This document shows positions 7,682 to 19,009 of a stretch of DNA of 64,000 nucleotides, one piece after another. This stretch comes from an uncultured Pelagibacteraceae bacterium (GTDB lineage: Bacteria; Pseudomonadota; Alphaproteobacteria; Pelagibacterales; Pelagibacteraceae): the NCBI GenBank assembly GCA_902517535.1, contig CABYCK010000003.1, positions 1-64,000 of the forward strand. The letters run 5' to 3'. The position numbers were made by a program, and so were the translations under genes. Position 1 is the stretch's first letter. Every line of letters starts with the position of its first letter. Under the pieces are notes generated by a model, which did no database searches, was not told the origin of the DNA, and saw nothing but the letters and a program-made list of their open reading frames with translations.

Positions 7682-8958
7682 GTTAAATCATTAGTGTTCC
7701 ATGTAATGACTACTGAAGCACCCTTTAATTTTATATCTTTAGAAAAATACAAGTTTGCAGATTCTCTTTCTAAAAGAGTTTTGCCTAAAAAAGTACCTAA
7801 TCCTGTCCCTGAATTAGAGCTGACTTGCATTGATTTAGATTTTATATACGGCTCACCTATTATTTCAATAATATCTTCAGGAAATCCAGGTCCGTCATCA
7901 TTTATCTTAATCTGTATTTTTTTATCATCGCTTGTTAAAATGATTTCTACTCGACTTTTAGAAAATTTAATTGAATTACCAATAAAATTTCTAAGTCCAT
8001 AAATTAATTCCGGTGTTCTTTGAAAATTAAAATCACTTTTGTTATCTTCAGCAATTAAAATAATTTCTTTAGAGGAAGTTTCTCTAAAAGAAATAAGTAT
8101 TTCATTTAATAAATTCTCTAAATTGGTTTTGTTAAAGAATTTATCTTCCTTAATTTGTTTTTTTGATATTTTTTTAAGTATCTCTCCACATCTCTTTGAT
8201 TGGCTTATTAACAAATCAATATCTTTTGAATATTCTTTATTATTTCCAATTTCTTTTTTAAGTTCAGTAGCAACAACACTAATGGTTGCAAGAGGAGTGC
8301 CCAATGAGTGGGCTGCTGCTGCAGCTTGACCACCTAAAGACTCTAATTCATATTCTTTTGCTATAACCTGCTGTAACTTACTGACAGCATCAGACCTCCT
8401 TTTGCTTTCACCTGAAAATCTTACACCAAAGTAACTCAAAAATACCAAACCAACAATAATCGCTAAAAAGTATCCTGTTAAATATAATTTAGGGAAAGTT
8501 ACTGAGGAGTCATGAATTCCTGGTAAAGGAAAATGAAAAATTGTTAATAAAAATAAAAAAAATATTGTTAAAATTCCTAAAACGATAGTTGTTCCCATAC
8601 TTAAAAATGTTGAAGAAACTATTGTTGGAATAATCATTAATATAGAGAAGGGATTTGAAATACCTCCGGTTAAATAAAGAAGTAAAGTAAGTTGAATTAA
8701 ATCATATATTAAAAATAAACTAGCGTAAAAATCTTTCAATTGAATAGATTTAATTCTAAATTGTAAAAAAAGATTTGTGCAGAGACCTATTGAAATAACA
8801 ATATAAGCTAATACAATAGGCAATTCTAATTTAAGAAAAAAATAAACCAAGTTTATTGCTATAAACTGGCCAAATATTGCGATCCATCTTAAAATTACTA
8901 ATGTTTTTCTATCTAAATTAAGATTTTCTCCTAATCTAAAAAGAGTAGAAATGTTCAT
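7678..8958 (-). CDS. regB: RegB/PrrB/ActS-type redox sensor histidine kinase
   Basis: Membrane sensor kinase that reads the ubiquinone pool and thiol redox state and phosphorylates RegA. About five to six membrane helices occupy residues 20-180. The quinone-binding signature GGISNPF is at 98-104, the H-box GGQAAAAAHSLGTPLATI places the phosphorylated His at 217, and Cys257 in QSKRCGEIL matches the redox-active cysteine of RegB. The C-terminal ATPase has NDDGPGFPEDI and GTGLGTFLGKTL. Length 426 is typical. All three hallmark features are intact, so redox sensing is likely to be functional. It lies just downstream of gyrB on the same strand, with 7 bases between. Confidence 0.93.
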   Translation of the reverse strand: MNISTLFRLGENLNLDRKTLVILRWIAIFGQFIAINLVYFFLKLELPIVLAYIVISIGLCTNLFLQFRIKSIQLKDFYASLFLIYDLIQLTLLLYLTGGISNPFSILMIIPTIVSSTFLSMGTTIVLGILTIFFLFLLTIFHFPLPGIHDSSVTFPKLYLTGYFLAIIVGLVFLSYFGVRFSGESKRRSDAVSKLQQVIAKEYELESLGGQAAAAAHSLGTPLATISVVATELKKEIGNNKEYSKDIDLLISQSKRCGEILKKISKKQIKEDKFFNKTNLENLLNEILISFRETSSKEIILIAEDNKSDFNFQRTPELIYGLRNFIGNSIKFSKSRVEIILTSDDKKIQIKINDDGPGFPEDIIEIIGEPYIKSKSMQVSSNSGTGLGTFLGKTLLERESANLYFSKDIKLKGASVVITWNTNDLT

Positions 8959-8965
8959 TTATCAC

Positions 8966-11163
<2,198 letters not shown>

Positions 11164-12279
11164 TTAAATTTTCATTGGCATTATGACATAATAACTATTT
11201 TTATCTGAAGAGTCCTCAATAAGGACGGGTGAAACAGAGTCTTTCAGTTTCATCTTTAGATTTTTATCTTCTATCTCTGAAGCAATATCAATTAGATATT
11301 TAGAGTTAAAACTTATGGTAGTGTTATCAGAAGTAAAATTTGCTTTTATAACTTCATTTCCATCTCCAGAATTCGCACTATTAACTAAAAGCTGTACATT
11401 TTCTTTGGATATAATAAGTTTTACACCTTCTTTTCGATCCAAAGATACGCTGGTTACCCTTTCAATAGAATTTATAAAATCTTTTGATGAAACTTCCAGT
11501 GATTTATCATTATTTTTTGGCACAACTTTGTTATAATCAGGGAACTTTCCATCAATCACTTTAGAAACGAGTTTAATGTTTCCAAGCTTAAATTTGACTT
11601 TATTGTCTGTAGTTTGCATCGATAATTTAGAATTTGACTCTGATAATAAAGAACAAAGTTGAAAGACAGTTTTTCTGGGTAAAATTATTGGAGAAAAATC
11701 ACCCTTAAGATTAACTTCCAAGCTACTAGATGAAAGTCTGTGACTATCGGTTGCAACGCCAGTCAAAAAATTTCTACCATGCGACTCGGTGGGATGAAGA
11801 AAAATTCCATTTAAATAATGTCTAGTGTCATCGTTTGATATTGATATTTTGGTTTTATTTAAAAGTTTTAAAAATCTGTTATTTTCGAGTTGAATTTCAT
11901 CACCTTCAAATTCATCATTAAATGTTGGAAAATTATCCGTTGGCAAACAAAGTAAATTAAAATCAGAATTTTCGCTTTTAAGACTTAACTTATTTTCACT
12001 TTTTAATTCAAAATTAAGATCAGAGTTTGAAGAAATCTTTCTTAGTATGTCATAAAGTATCGCAGCAGAAGTTGTGGTGCTTCCTTCTTTAACTGTTTTC
12101 ACATCATTAATTTCATCGTAAAAAGCTATATCTAGATCTGTTGCAACAATTGATAATTTTTTATTTTTTAAATCAAGAAGAACGTTTGAAAGTATCGGAA
12201 GAGTATTTTTTTTTTCAACGACTCCTTGAACAAAATTTAGCGATTTTAGTAAAGTATCTCTTTTTACAATAAACTGCAT
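11164..12279 (-). CDS. dnaN: DNA polymerase III sliding clamp (beta subunit)
   Basis: The ring-shaped processivity factor of DNA polymerase III. The 371-residue protein begins MQFIVKRDTLLKSLNFVQGV and has the clamp features LPILSNVLLDL near 28, the central ATDSHRLS near 180, FPDYNKVVPKN near 245, and the C-terminal YYVIMPMKI, matching the usual MPMR(I/L) end. It is 5 bases downstream of dnaA on the same strand, as in the standard dnaA-dnaN pair. Confidence 0.95.
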   Translation of the reverse strand: MQFIVKRDTLLKSLNFVQGVVEKKNTLPILSNVLLDLKNKKLSIVATDLDIAFYDEINDVKTVKEGSTTTSAAILYDILRKISSNSDLNFELKSENKLSLKSENSDFNLLCLPTDNFPTFNDEFEGDEIQLENNRFLKLLNKTKISISNDDTRHYLNGIFLHPTESHGRNFLTGVATDSHRLSSSSLEVNLKGDFSPIILPRKTVFQLCSLLSESNSKLSMQTTDNKVKFKLGNIKLVSKVIDGKFPDYNKVVPKNNDKSLEVSSKDFINSIERVTSVSLDRKEGVKLIISKENVQLLVNSANSGDGNEVIKANFTSDNTTISFNSKYLIDIASEIEDKNLKMKLKDSVSPVLIEDSSDKNSYYVIMPMKI

Positions 12280-12284
12280 ACAAA

Positions 12285-13676
12285 CTATTGTTCAAGTAAA
12301 AGACTTCTAATTTGACTTAGACTCTTTTTCATTTCATCGTCCTGTTCAGATAATCTAGTAATAGTCTTAACAGCATGAATTACTGTTGTATGATCTCTGT
12401 TTGCAAATCTTCTTCCAATTTCTGGTAGAGATCTGGTTGTCATTTTTTTTGCAAGGTACATAGCAATTTGTCTTGGCCTCGCCAAAGGTCTTGAACGCCT
12501 TTGTGACAACATTTCATTTAGAGAAATATTAAAATAGTTTGAGACCACATTTTGAATTTTATCTACAGTAATAACTTTAATTTGACTGAAAACATCTTTT
12601 AAAATACTTTTACATTCAGTAACAGTTAAATCTTTGTTGTGAACTCTGCTAAAAGCAATTATGCGATTTAGAATTCCTACAAGTTCTCTGATATTTGTTT
12701 TGCTCTCATTTGCAATAAAATTTATTACTTCTTCACTTAATTTAATGCTTTCCTTAAATTGATTTTGTATATCTTCAATTTTCTTTTTAATAATTTCAAT
12801 TTTTAATTCAAGATCAGGACTGTCTATATCTACAACTAATCCACCAGCTAACCTAGATTTGATTCTTTCCTGAACTCTATCTAACTTCATAGGAGTTCTA
12901 TCAGATGAAATTATTATTTGAGAGCCTTTATCCATCAAACTATTGAAAGTGTGAAAAAATTCCTCCTGTAGACTTTCTTTACCTCTTATAAATTGAATAT
13001 CATCAATTATAAAAACTGAGGATTTTCTAAAAAAATCTTTAAAATTTACCATGTCGTTTTTTTTTATAGATTTAATGAAATGATACATAAATCTTTCTGC
13101 TGAAATAAACATAACATTATTTTCATCTTGTAGTTCTAATCCTATTGCGTTCAATAAGTGTGTCTTTCCTAGGCCAACACCTCCACATATATACAAAGGA
13201 TTGTATCTTGAGATATGTTCGCAAACTTTTTTTGAATATGATAATGCGATTTCGTTACTTTTACCTTCTATAAAATTATTAAAACTTAGATTTGAGTTTA
13301 GTCTGTTATAATTTAAAATAGAGTCTTTTATTTCAGTTATCTTGTTAATTTCATCAATTTTTACTAAGTTGGAATTGTTTCTGTTTTCTTCTATTATTTT
13401 AAATTCTATTCTATTAAGACTTAATTTGAAGCTTTTTACTTGTTCTAAAATCTTGTCCAAATAACGGGATACTATCCAGTCTCTAAAAAATCTTGTTGGA
13501 ACGCCTAATATTAAATAATCATTGTATTCTTTGACTAAAGTTATCTTCTGCAACCAACTAGTATAAACCTCATTACCAAATGTTTTTTTAAAGGAATTTT
13601 GAATTTCATCCCAGTTTAAAGTTTTTTCTTCTTCAGAGACGAAAAGGTTTTGTGTTTTTGTGTTATTTTTTTCCAT
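12285..13676 (-). CDS. dnaA: chromosomal replication initiator DnaA
   Basis: AAA+ ATPase that binds and opens the replication origin. It shows domain I (about 20-90), a short low-complexity domain II, Walker A GGVGLGKTHLLNAIG near 165, Walker B FIIDDIQFIRGKE near 223, sensor ISSDRTP near 255, and the domain IV DNA-binding signature RFANRDHTTVIHAVKTI near 430, preceded by ARPRQIAMYLAKKMT. Length 463 is normal. It is transcribed with dnaN. No clear Shine-Dalgarno sequence precedes its ATG; instead a 15-base palindrome (13684-13698) stands 8 bases upstream. Confidence 0.96.
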   Translation of the reverse strand: MEKNNTKTQNLFVSEEEKTLNWDEIQNSFKKTFGNEVYTSWLQKITLVKEYNDYLILGVPTRFFRDWIVSRYLDKILEQVKSFKLSLNRIEFKIIEENRNNSNLVKIDEINKITEIKDSILNYNRLNSNLSFNNFIEGKSNEIALSYSKKVCEHISRYNPLYICGGVGLGKTHLLNAIGLELQDENNVMFISAERFMYHFIKSIKKNDMVNFKDFFRKSSVFIIDDIQFIRGKESLQEEFFHTFNSLMDKGSQIIISSDRTPMKLDRVQERIKSRLAGGLVVDIDSPDLELKIEIIKKKIEDIQNQFKESIKLSEEVINFIANESKTNIRELVGILNRIIAFSRVHNKDLTVTECKSILKDVFSQIKVITVDKIQNVVSNYFNISLNEMLSQRRSRPLARPRQIAMYLAKKMTTRSLPEIGRRFANRDHTTVIHAVKTITRLSEQDDEMKKSLSQIRSLLLEQ

Positions 13677-13683
13677 GTAATTA

Positions 13684-13698
13684 TTTCTTGAAGAAATG
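13684..13698. promoter_or_regulatory. 15-base palindrome upstream of dnaA
   Basis: ATTTCTT-G-AAGAAAT is a perfect palindrome with 7-base arms around one central base, ending 8 bases before the dnaA start codon. The loop is too short for a hairpin, so a protein-binding site overlapping the ribosome binding region is the more likely reading. No known operator was recognised. Confidence 0.3.
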
Positions 13699-13900
13699 CA
13701 TTTAAACGTTTTTTTTTAATAGTTTGCAACATGCTGTAGGTTGTAATTAAAAAAAAAGTTACTTAGGTTGTAGTATTAGCGTTATAATAGAAAAATTTTT
13801 GAATTAATTTTAATTTGTTTTTAAATCTGTATATAGAACTTTTAATCTAAATATTGTGTAATCTTAAATCAAAATCAACTTTAAATTGTTTAATTTTAAA
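13699..13900. other. dnaA-rpsT spacer with a direct repeat
   Basis: No gene is seen in this A/T-rich stretch. TAGGTTGTA occurs twice (13738-13746 and 13765-13773), 27 bases apart, and TTGCAAC/GTTGTAA forms an imperfect inverted repeat around 13733-13747. No sequence close to the DnaA box TTATCCACA was found on either strand, so the region cannot be called an origin from sequence. It probably holds the dnaA promoter. Confidence 0.35.
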
Positions 13901-14152
13901 TTAAATTTTTTTTGATACTCTTGAAATTTTTCTAGATGCAGTTCTTTTGTTTATCACCCCAGATTTAGCAACCTGCATTAGAACTGATTGAAAATCTGAG
14001 AAAAATTTTTTTGCTTTCGTTTTATCTTTGTTCTTAATCAATAAGTCCATTTTCTTTATGACATTTTTATATTTACTTTTTCTAATTCTGTTGACCTGAG
14101 TTTGTTTTTTTACTCGTCTAACTCTTCTGATTGCTGATTTTGTATTAGGCAT
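13901..14152 (-). CDS. rpsT: 30S ribosomal protein S20
   Basis: Small basic protein that binds 16S rRNA early in 30S assembly. The start at 14152 gives an 83-residue protein beginning MPNTKSAIRRVRR, the usual S20 opening; the frame stays open further upstream but that extension is unlike S20. The C-terminal NKRTASRKISRVSKK matches the conserved NxAARxKSRL region. It lies between mutM and dnaA on the same strand, a pairing (rpsT next to dnaA) common in alphaproteobacteria. Confidence 0.94.
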   Translation of the reverse strand: MPNTKSAIRRVRRVKKQTQVNRIRKSKYKNVIKKMDLLIKNKDKTKAKKFFSDFQSVLMQVAKSGVINKRTASRKISRVSKKI

Positions 14153-14195
14153 TTTTTTTACTGTATATATGCCGATTTTGACATGGTCAACTTTA

Positions 14196-15062
14196 TTATT
14201 TTTGACATTTTGAACAATAAAAACTTGCTCGATTACTAATAACAATTTTTTTTATAATACCTTTGCAGTGTTTATAAGAACAATTGCCTCCTTTTTTGCT
14301 ATATACCTTAAAATACTGTTGAAAATTTCCCTTTTTTCCAGTGCTATTAGAAAAATTTTTTATTGAAGATCCACCAGATAGGATGGCTTTTTTAAGTACT
14401 TTTTTAGTATCTTTTAGTATCTTTCTAATTTCTAAATTGCTTAGATTTAAACTCTTTCTGTTGGGTCTAATTTTACTTAAAAATAAAATTTCATTCACGT
14501 ATATATTACCTAAACCAGAAACAAATTTTTGATCCAATAACAATTCTTTTATTGACCGATTTTTACCTATCAAATAATTTTTAAAATATCTAAAGTTAAA
14601 AAAATTGTCAAAAGGTTCTGGACCAAGAAATTTTAAATGTATATTTTTATCAATATTGTTTGCTAAATCAATTTTTACAAAACCAAACTTTCTTACATCA
14701 TGATAAATAAGTTGTAAATTATTTGTAAAAGTAAATATTAATCTGTTATGTTTTTCGCTACTATCCTCAACTTTATAATAGAAGCTAGTTCTCTGTTTAA
14801 TTCTATCTTTATCCACTACAAAAAATTTTCCTGTCATTCCAAGATGGAAGAGCATTAATATGTTCATTTCAAAAAAAAATAATAAATATTTAGATCTTCT
14901 CTTTATTTTTAATATTTTTAATCCAACTATTTTATTAAGATCTTGTCTTTTGACTTTATATCTCAAATTACTATCTTTTATTTTGACGTCTTTTATAGTT
15001 AAATTACTAATTTCTTTTTGTAGAGACTTTTTAACAACTTCAACTTCTGGTAATTCTGGCAT
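14196..15062 (-). CDS. mutM: formamidopyrimidine-DNA glycosylase
   Basis: Base-excision repair enzyme removing 8-oxoguanine and formamidopyrimidines. The mature N-terminus PELPEVE with the catalytic Pro2 and Glu3 is present, as are RRSKYLLF near 55 (the catalytic Lys57 region), the helix-two-turn-helix region FVSGLGNIYVNEILF near 170 and the C-terminal zinc finger CSYKHC...CSKCQ. The first cysteine pair is spaced by four residues, within the family range. Length 288 is normal. It is divergent from ubiE with 11 bases between. Confidence 0.95.
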   Translation of the reverse strand: MPELPEVEVVKKSLQKEISNLTIKDVKIKDSNLRYKVKRQDLNKIVGLKILKIKRRSKYLLFFFEMNILMLFHLGMTGKFFVVDKDRIKQRTSFYYKVEDSSEKHNRLIFTFTNNLQLIYHDVRKFGFVKIDLANNIDKNIHLKFLGPEPFDNFFNFRYFKNYLIGKNRSIKELLLDQKFVSGLGNIYVNEILFLSKIRPNRKSLNLSNLEIRKILKDTKKVLKKAILSGGSSIKNFSNSTGKKGNFQQYFKVYSKKGGNCSYKHCKGIIKKIVISNRASFYCSKCQK

Positions 15063-15073
15063 ATAATTTATAA

Positions 15074-15778
15074 ATGAAAAACACTATTAAAGATAAAGCT
15101 AGTCTAGTCAATTCTGTATTTTCTAAGGTTCACAGAAAATATGACCTAATGAATGACATAATGTCTCTTGGCATTCATAGGATATGGAAGGATAAATTCT
15201 TAAATTGGATGAATCCACAACATAATGATAGTCTAATCGATGTAGCATCAGGTACTGGAGATATTGCTAAAATTTTTGCAAAAAAAGTTAATCACTCAGG
15301 GAAAATCTTTTGCGTAGAGCCTAATAAAGAAATGATGTTAATAGGTAAATCTAACTTAATTAATTATAAAAATATTAGCTGGATTAACTCTGCAGCCGAG
15401 CAATTACCTTGTAATGATGATATGTTTGATTTTTATTCTATAAGTTACGGAATTAGAAATGTTTCAAATTTAGATTTAACTCTAAAAGAAGCATTTAGAG
15501 TATTAAAACCTGGTGGACGTTTTATGTGTTTGGAATTTTCTAAAATAAATAATGAAACATTAAATTTTCTTTATCAAAAATACTCAAAAATTATTCCTTA
15601 TATTGGAAAATATATAGTCGGTAACTCAAAACCATATGAATACTTAACTAAAAGTATAAAAGACTTTTATACACAAGAGGAATTAGTAATTTTTATGAAA
15701 AAGAATGGATTCTCTAATATTGAATTTAGAAATCTTTCTGGTGGTATATCCGCCATACATTCTGGGTGGAAGATCTAA
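15074..15778 (+). CDS. ubiE: ubiquinone biosynthesis C-methyltransferase UbiE
   Basis: SAM-dependent methyltransferase adding the ring C-methyl group in ubiquinone synthesis (also in menaquinone synthesis in organisms that make it). The 234-residue protein has VFSKVHRKYDLMNDIMSLG near 13, the SAM-binding DVASGTGDIA near 57, and the UbiE signature around YGIRNVSNLDLTLKEAFRVLKPGG (near 130-150). Its stop is followed directly by the ubiB start, and the pair mutM-ubiE-ubiB is a known alphaproteobacterial order. Confidence 0.95.
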   Translation: MKNTIKDKASLVNSVFSKVHRKYDLMNDIMSLGIHRIWKDKFLNWMNPQHNDSLIDVASGTGDIAKIFAKKVNHSGKIFCVEPNKEMMLIGKSNLINYKNISWINSAAEQLPCNDDMFDFYSISYGIRNVSNLDLTLKEAFRVLKPGGRFMCLEFSKINNETLNFLYQKYSKIIPYIGKYIVGNSKPYEYLTKSIKDFYTQEELVIFMKKNGFSNIEFRNLSGGISAIHSGWKI

Positions 15779-17344
15779 ATGTTTAAAAGAGTGTTTCAAC
15801 TAATCAGAATTACCAGAAAACTGTCAACTTCTGGAGCAATAGACACAATTAATCAAATATATAATTTGCCATTGTTTATAAATATTTTTTTCAATTTATT
15901 TTCTGTGGGATCTAATAAAAAAGTTTTAAATAATAAAAAAAATCCTGGAGAAAAACTTTGTATTGCGCTTGAGGGCATGGGTACAACTTTTATTAAACTT
16001 GGACAATTTTTAGCTACTAGGCCAGATATCATTGGTGAAGATCTCGCAAAAAACTTAGAAAAACTTCAAGATAAACTTCCCGCATTTGATACTTACGAGG
16101 CAAAAAAAATTATAAAAGAAGAAGTGGGAGAAGTTCAATTTAATAATATTTTAAGTATAAGTGAGCCCATTGCGGCAGCTTCAATCGCCCAAGTTCATAT
16201 AGCGAAAATAAAAAATGAAAATTCAGATAAGGAAGTAGCGATTAAGATATTACGTCCAAATATTGAGAAGTTATTTAATGATGAACTAGATGCCTTAATG
16301 CTTATTGCGTATATTGTTGAAGGGACTTTTGCTAAAGCAAAAAGGCTTAAATTAGTTGAAGTTGTACATTTACTTCGTGAAATTACCAATATAGAAATGG
16401 ATTTAAGATTTGAAGCCGCGGCTGCAAACGAATTGCACGAAAATACAAAAAATGACAAAGGCTTCAACGTGCCAAAAATTTATTGGAATTATACCTCCAA
16501 AAAAATTCTTACTTTAGATAAAGTTGACGGCATATCTATCCGTGAGTACGAAAAACTTAAAGATCTTAAGATAGACTTAAAAATTCTTGCTGAAAATTTA
16601 ATTCAACATTTTTTAAAACAAGCTGTAAGAGACGGATTTTTTCATGGAGATATGCATCAAGGAAATTTATTTGTTGATAATCAAGGAAATATTATACCAG
16701 TAGATTTTGGTATAATGGGTCGATTAGATAAAAATAATAGAAAATTTTTAGCAGAAATTTTATATGGTTTTATACAAAGAGATTATAAAAAAGTCGCTGA
16801 AGTTCATTTTAAAGCTGGCCTCGTTCCACAGGATGCTTCTAAAGAGGAGTTTGCTCAAGCATTGCGTTCCGTTGGGGAGCCTATTTTTGGACAATCCATA
16901 AAAGATATTTCCGGAGGAAATTTACTAGCTCAACTTTTTGAAATAACAGAAAAATTTAATATGCCTACTCAAACACCTTTGCTAATCCTACAGAAAACAA
17001 TGGTAGTGGTAGAAGGTGTAGCTAGAAAACTTTATCCAGAAACAAATATCTGGGAAGTCTCAAGACCCATTTTGGAAAAATGGCTAAAAGATATCAAAAG
17101 TCCCAAAACTACTTTTGACGCAGCAATTAGCACCTCAGCTGAAATTTTAAAAAGGATTCCTGATTTTCCTAATTTAATGGATAGAGCTAATTATGCGCTT
17201 CAATTAATGGCGGAGGGAAAACTAAATATAAGTCCTACAAATAACAAAAATTTAGAGTTAGAACAATTAAGACTGAAGAATTTTAGAAATAATACAATAA
17301 TTGTATTTTTTGGTATTGTAATTATTATTTTATTAGTATTTTAA
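15779..17344 (+). CDS. ubiB: UbiB-family atypical kinase for ubiquinone synthesis
   Basis: ADCK/UbiB-type protein-kinase-like ATPase required for ubiquinone biosynthesis at the membrane. The family KxGQ motif is in FIKLGQFLATRPD near 80, the Ala-rich nucleotide-binding loop in EPIAAASIAQVHIA near 128, the catalytic HGDMHQGNLF near 285 and the metal-binding VDFGIMGRL near 310. A hydrophobic C-terminal helix (about 500-519) fits a membrane anchor. Length 521 is usual. It starts immediately after ubiE and is followed after 6 bases by coaBC. Confidence 0.95.
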   Translation: MFKRVFQLIRITRKLSTSGAIDTINQIYNLPLFINIFFNLFSVGSNKKVLNNKKNPGEKLCIALEGMGTTFIKLGQFLATRPDIIGEDLAKNLEKLQDKLPAFDTYEAKKIIKEEVGEVQFNNILSISEPIAAASIAQVHIAKIKNENSDKEVAIKILRPNIEKLFNDELDALMLIAYIVEGTFAKAKRLKLVEVVHLLREITNIEMDLRFEAAAANELHENTKNDKGFNVPKIYWNYTSKKILTLDKVDGISIREYEKLKDLKIDLKILAENLIQHFLKQAVRDGFFHGDMHQGNLFVDNQGNIIPVDFGIMGRLDKNNRKFLAEILYGFIQRDYKKVAEVHFKAGLVPQDASKEEFAQALRSVGEPIFGQSIKDISGGNLLAQLFEITEKFNMPTQTPLLILQKTMVVVEGVARKLYPETNIWEVSRPILEKWLKDIKSPKTTFDAAISTSAEILKRIPDFPNLMDRANYALQLMAEGKLNISPTNNKNLELEQLRLKNFRNNTIIVFFGIVIIILLVF

Positions 17345-17350
17345 TAAATA

Positions 17351-18580
17351 ATGATATTAAAAAATAAAAAAGTTTTAATAATAATTGGTGGAGGTATTTC
17401 GGCATATAAAGCTCTTGACTTGATCAGACTTTTAAAAAAAAACAATGTCTCCATTAAAACTATACTTACAAAAAGTGGAAAAGAATTTGTTACGCCTTTG
17501 TCGATTACTACATTAACAAAGAATAAAACATTTGAAGATATTTTTGATAAAAATAGTGAAGCTGAAATAGATCACATAGCATTATCTAGGTGGGCTGATG
17601 TAATAATCGTTATTCCAGCTACTGCAAATTTAATGACAAAATTAAGCATTGGAAAAGCTGAAGATTTAGCAACAACAGTTCTATTGGCTTCAAACAAAGA
17701 TATTCTTTTGGTCCCAGCAATGAACGTTCGCATGTGGCTTCACAAAGCTACTCAAAGAAATTTTAAAACCTTATTGGACTATGGATATAATTTTATTGGT
17801 CCAGTAAAAGGTGAAATGGCTTGTGGAGAATACGGAGAAGGTAAAATGTCAAGTCCTAGACAAATTTATGCATACTTAAAAAGTTACTTTAATAAAAGAA
17901 ATTTAGTTAAAAATAAAAATTATAAAGCTGTAGTAACTACCGGTCCTACAAGAGAATATTTGGACCCAATTAGATATATTTCAAATGAATCTAGCGGCAA
18001 ACAAGGTTACGAAGTGGCATTAGCTTTAAATAAACTAGGAATAAAAACAAAATTAATATCAGGTCCAACAAGTCTTATTTTTTCTAAAGATCTTACTATT
18101 AAAAAAATAGTTACAGCAAAGGAAATGATGAATGAAGTGAAAAAAACTTTACCAGTTGATATTGCTGTTTGTGCTGCAGCCGTATCAGATTATAAACCTA
18201 TAAATAAAAATAAAAATAAAATAAAGAAAAATATTTCAAATATTGAAAATATTAAGATTGAAAAAAATCCAGATATTTTAAACTATTTAAGCAAAAATAA
18301 TAAAACAAGACCTAAAATAGTTGTGGGTTTCTCTGCAGAAACAGAAAACGTTGTTCAGAACTCGAAAAAAAAAATTAAAGAAAAATACTGTGATTTAATT
18401 ATTGCTAACGATGTTTCTACAAAAGAAATAGGATTTAATTCTGATTACAATAAAGTTTTTATAATTGATAAAAATGGTAAAATTAAATCAATACCAAAAA
18501 ATAAGAAAAGTTTTATTGCTGCTTCAATAGCAAAAATCATATTAGATAAACTTTTGATGAATGACAAAAATATTAATTAA
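17351..18580 (+). CDS. coaBC: bifunctional phosphopantothenoylcysteine decarboxylase/phosphopantothenate-cysteine ligase
   Basis: Two successive steps of coenzyme A synthesis in one protein. The flavin-dependent decarboxylase (about 1-185) has GGGISAYKALDLIRLL, the substrate motif PAMNVRMW near 123 and the catalytic-Cys segment ACGEYGEGKM near 158. The CTP-dependent ligase domain follows with TTGPTREYLDPIRYISN near 197 and AAAVSDYKP near 276. Length 409 is standard. The last 20 bases overlap the start of dut, so the two are probably translationally coupled. Confidence 0.95.
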   Translation: MILKNKKVLIIIGGGISAYKALDLIRLLKKNNVSIKTILTKSGKEFVTPLSITTLTKNKTFEDIFDKNSEAEIDHIALSRWADVIIVIPATANLMTKLSIGKAEDLATTVLLASNKDILLVPAMNVRMWLHKATQRNFKTLLDYGYNFIGPVKGEMACGEYGEGKMSSPRQIYAYLKSYFNKRNLVKNKNYKAVVTTGPTREYLDPIRYISNESSGKQGYEVALALNKLGIKTKLISGPTSLIFSKDLTIKKIVTAKEMMNEVKKTLPVDIAVCAAAVSDYKPINKNKNKIKKNISNIENIKIEKNPDILNYLSKNNKTRPKIVVGFSAETENVVQNSKKKIKEKYCDLIIANDVSTKEIGFNSDYNKVFIIDKNGKIKSIPKNKKSFIAASIAKIILDKLLMNDKNIN

Positions 18581-19001
18581 GAGACTATCTAAAGACGTTT
18601 CATTGCCAAAATACGAAACTAATGGATCGTCAGGCATGGATTTGGCGGCAAATATAGAGTCAAATATAAGTATTGGTCCTGGTAAAACTGAAATTATTCC
18701 AACGGGTTTAGCCTTGTCGATACCAAAAGGATTTGAAATACAAATTAGACCTAGATCAGGTCTTGCGGCTAAAAAAAACTTAAGTGTTTTAAATACACCA
18801 GGCACTATCGACTCGGACTATAGAGGTGAAATAAAAGTTATTTTAATTAATCTCGGTATAGATACTTTTATAGTAGAGAAAGGACTCCGTATAGCTCAGA
18901 TGGTCTTATGTCCTATAGATCGAGCTGATCTTGAAGAAGTCGATGATTTAAATAAGACACAAAGAGGAAAGGGTGGATTTGGATCAACTGGAACAAAGTA
19001 G
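18561..19001 (+). CDS. dut: dUTP pyrophosphatase
   Basis: Trimeric dUTPase that keeps uracil out of DNA and supplies dUMP for thymidylate synthesis. All five family motifs are seen in order: SSGMDLAA, RPRSGLA, GTIDSDYRGE, RIAQMVLCP and the C-terminal glycine-rich GKGGFGSTG. Length 146 is normal. It overlaps coaBC by 20 bases; the coaBC-dut neighbourhood is common in proteobacteria. Confidence 0.96.
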   Translation: MTKILIKRLSKDVSLPKYETNGSSGMDLAANIESNISIGPGKTEIIPTGLALSIPKGFEIQIRPRSGLAAKKNLSVLNTPGTIDSDYRGEIKVILINLGIDTFIVEKGLRIAQMVLCPIDRADLEEVDDLNKTQRGKGGFGSTGTK

Positions 19002-19009
19002 TTCGAAAA

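Noticed and set aside
13677-13900. Replication origin next to dnaA
   Set aside because: No DnaA-box-like sequence was found on either strand, and a skew calculation was not possible here.
14153-14245. N-terminal extension of the rpsT frame
   Set aside because: The added 31 residues are unlike S20, overlap mutM, and the internal ATG at 14152 gives the standard MPNTKSA start.
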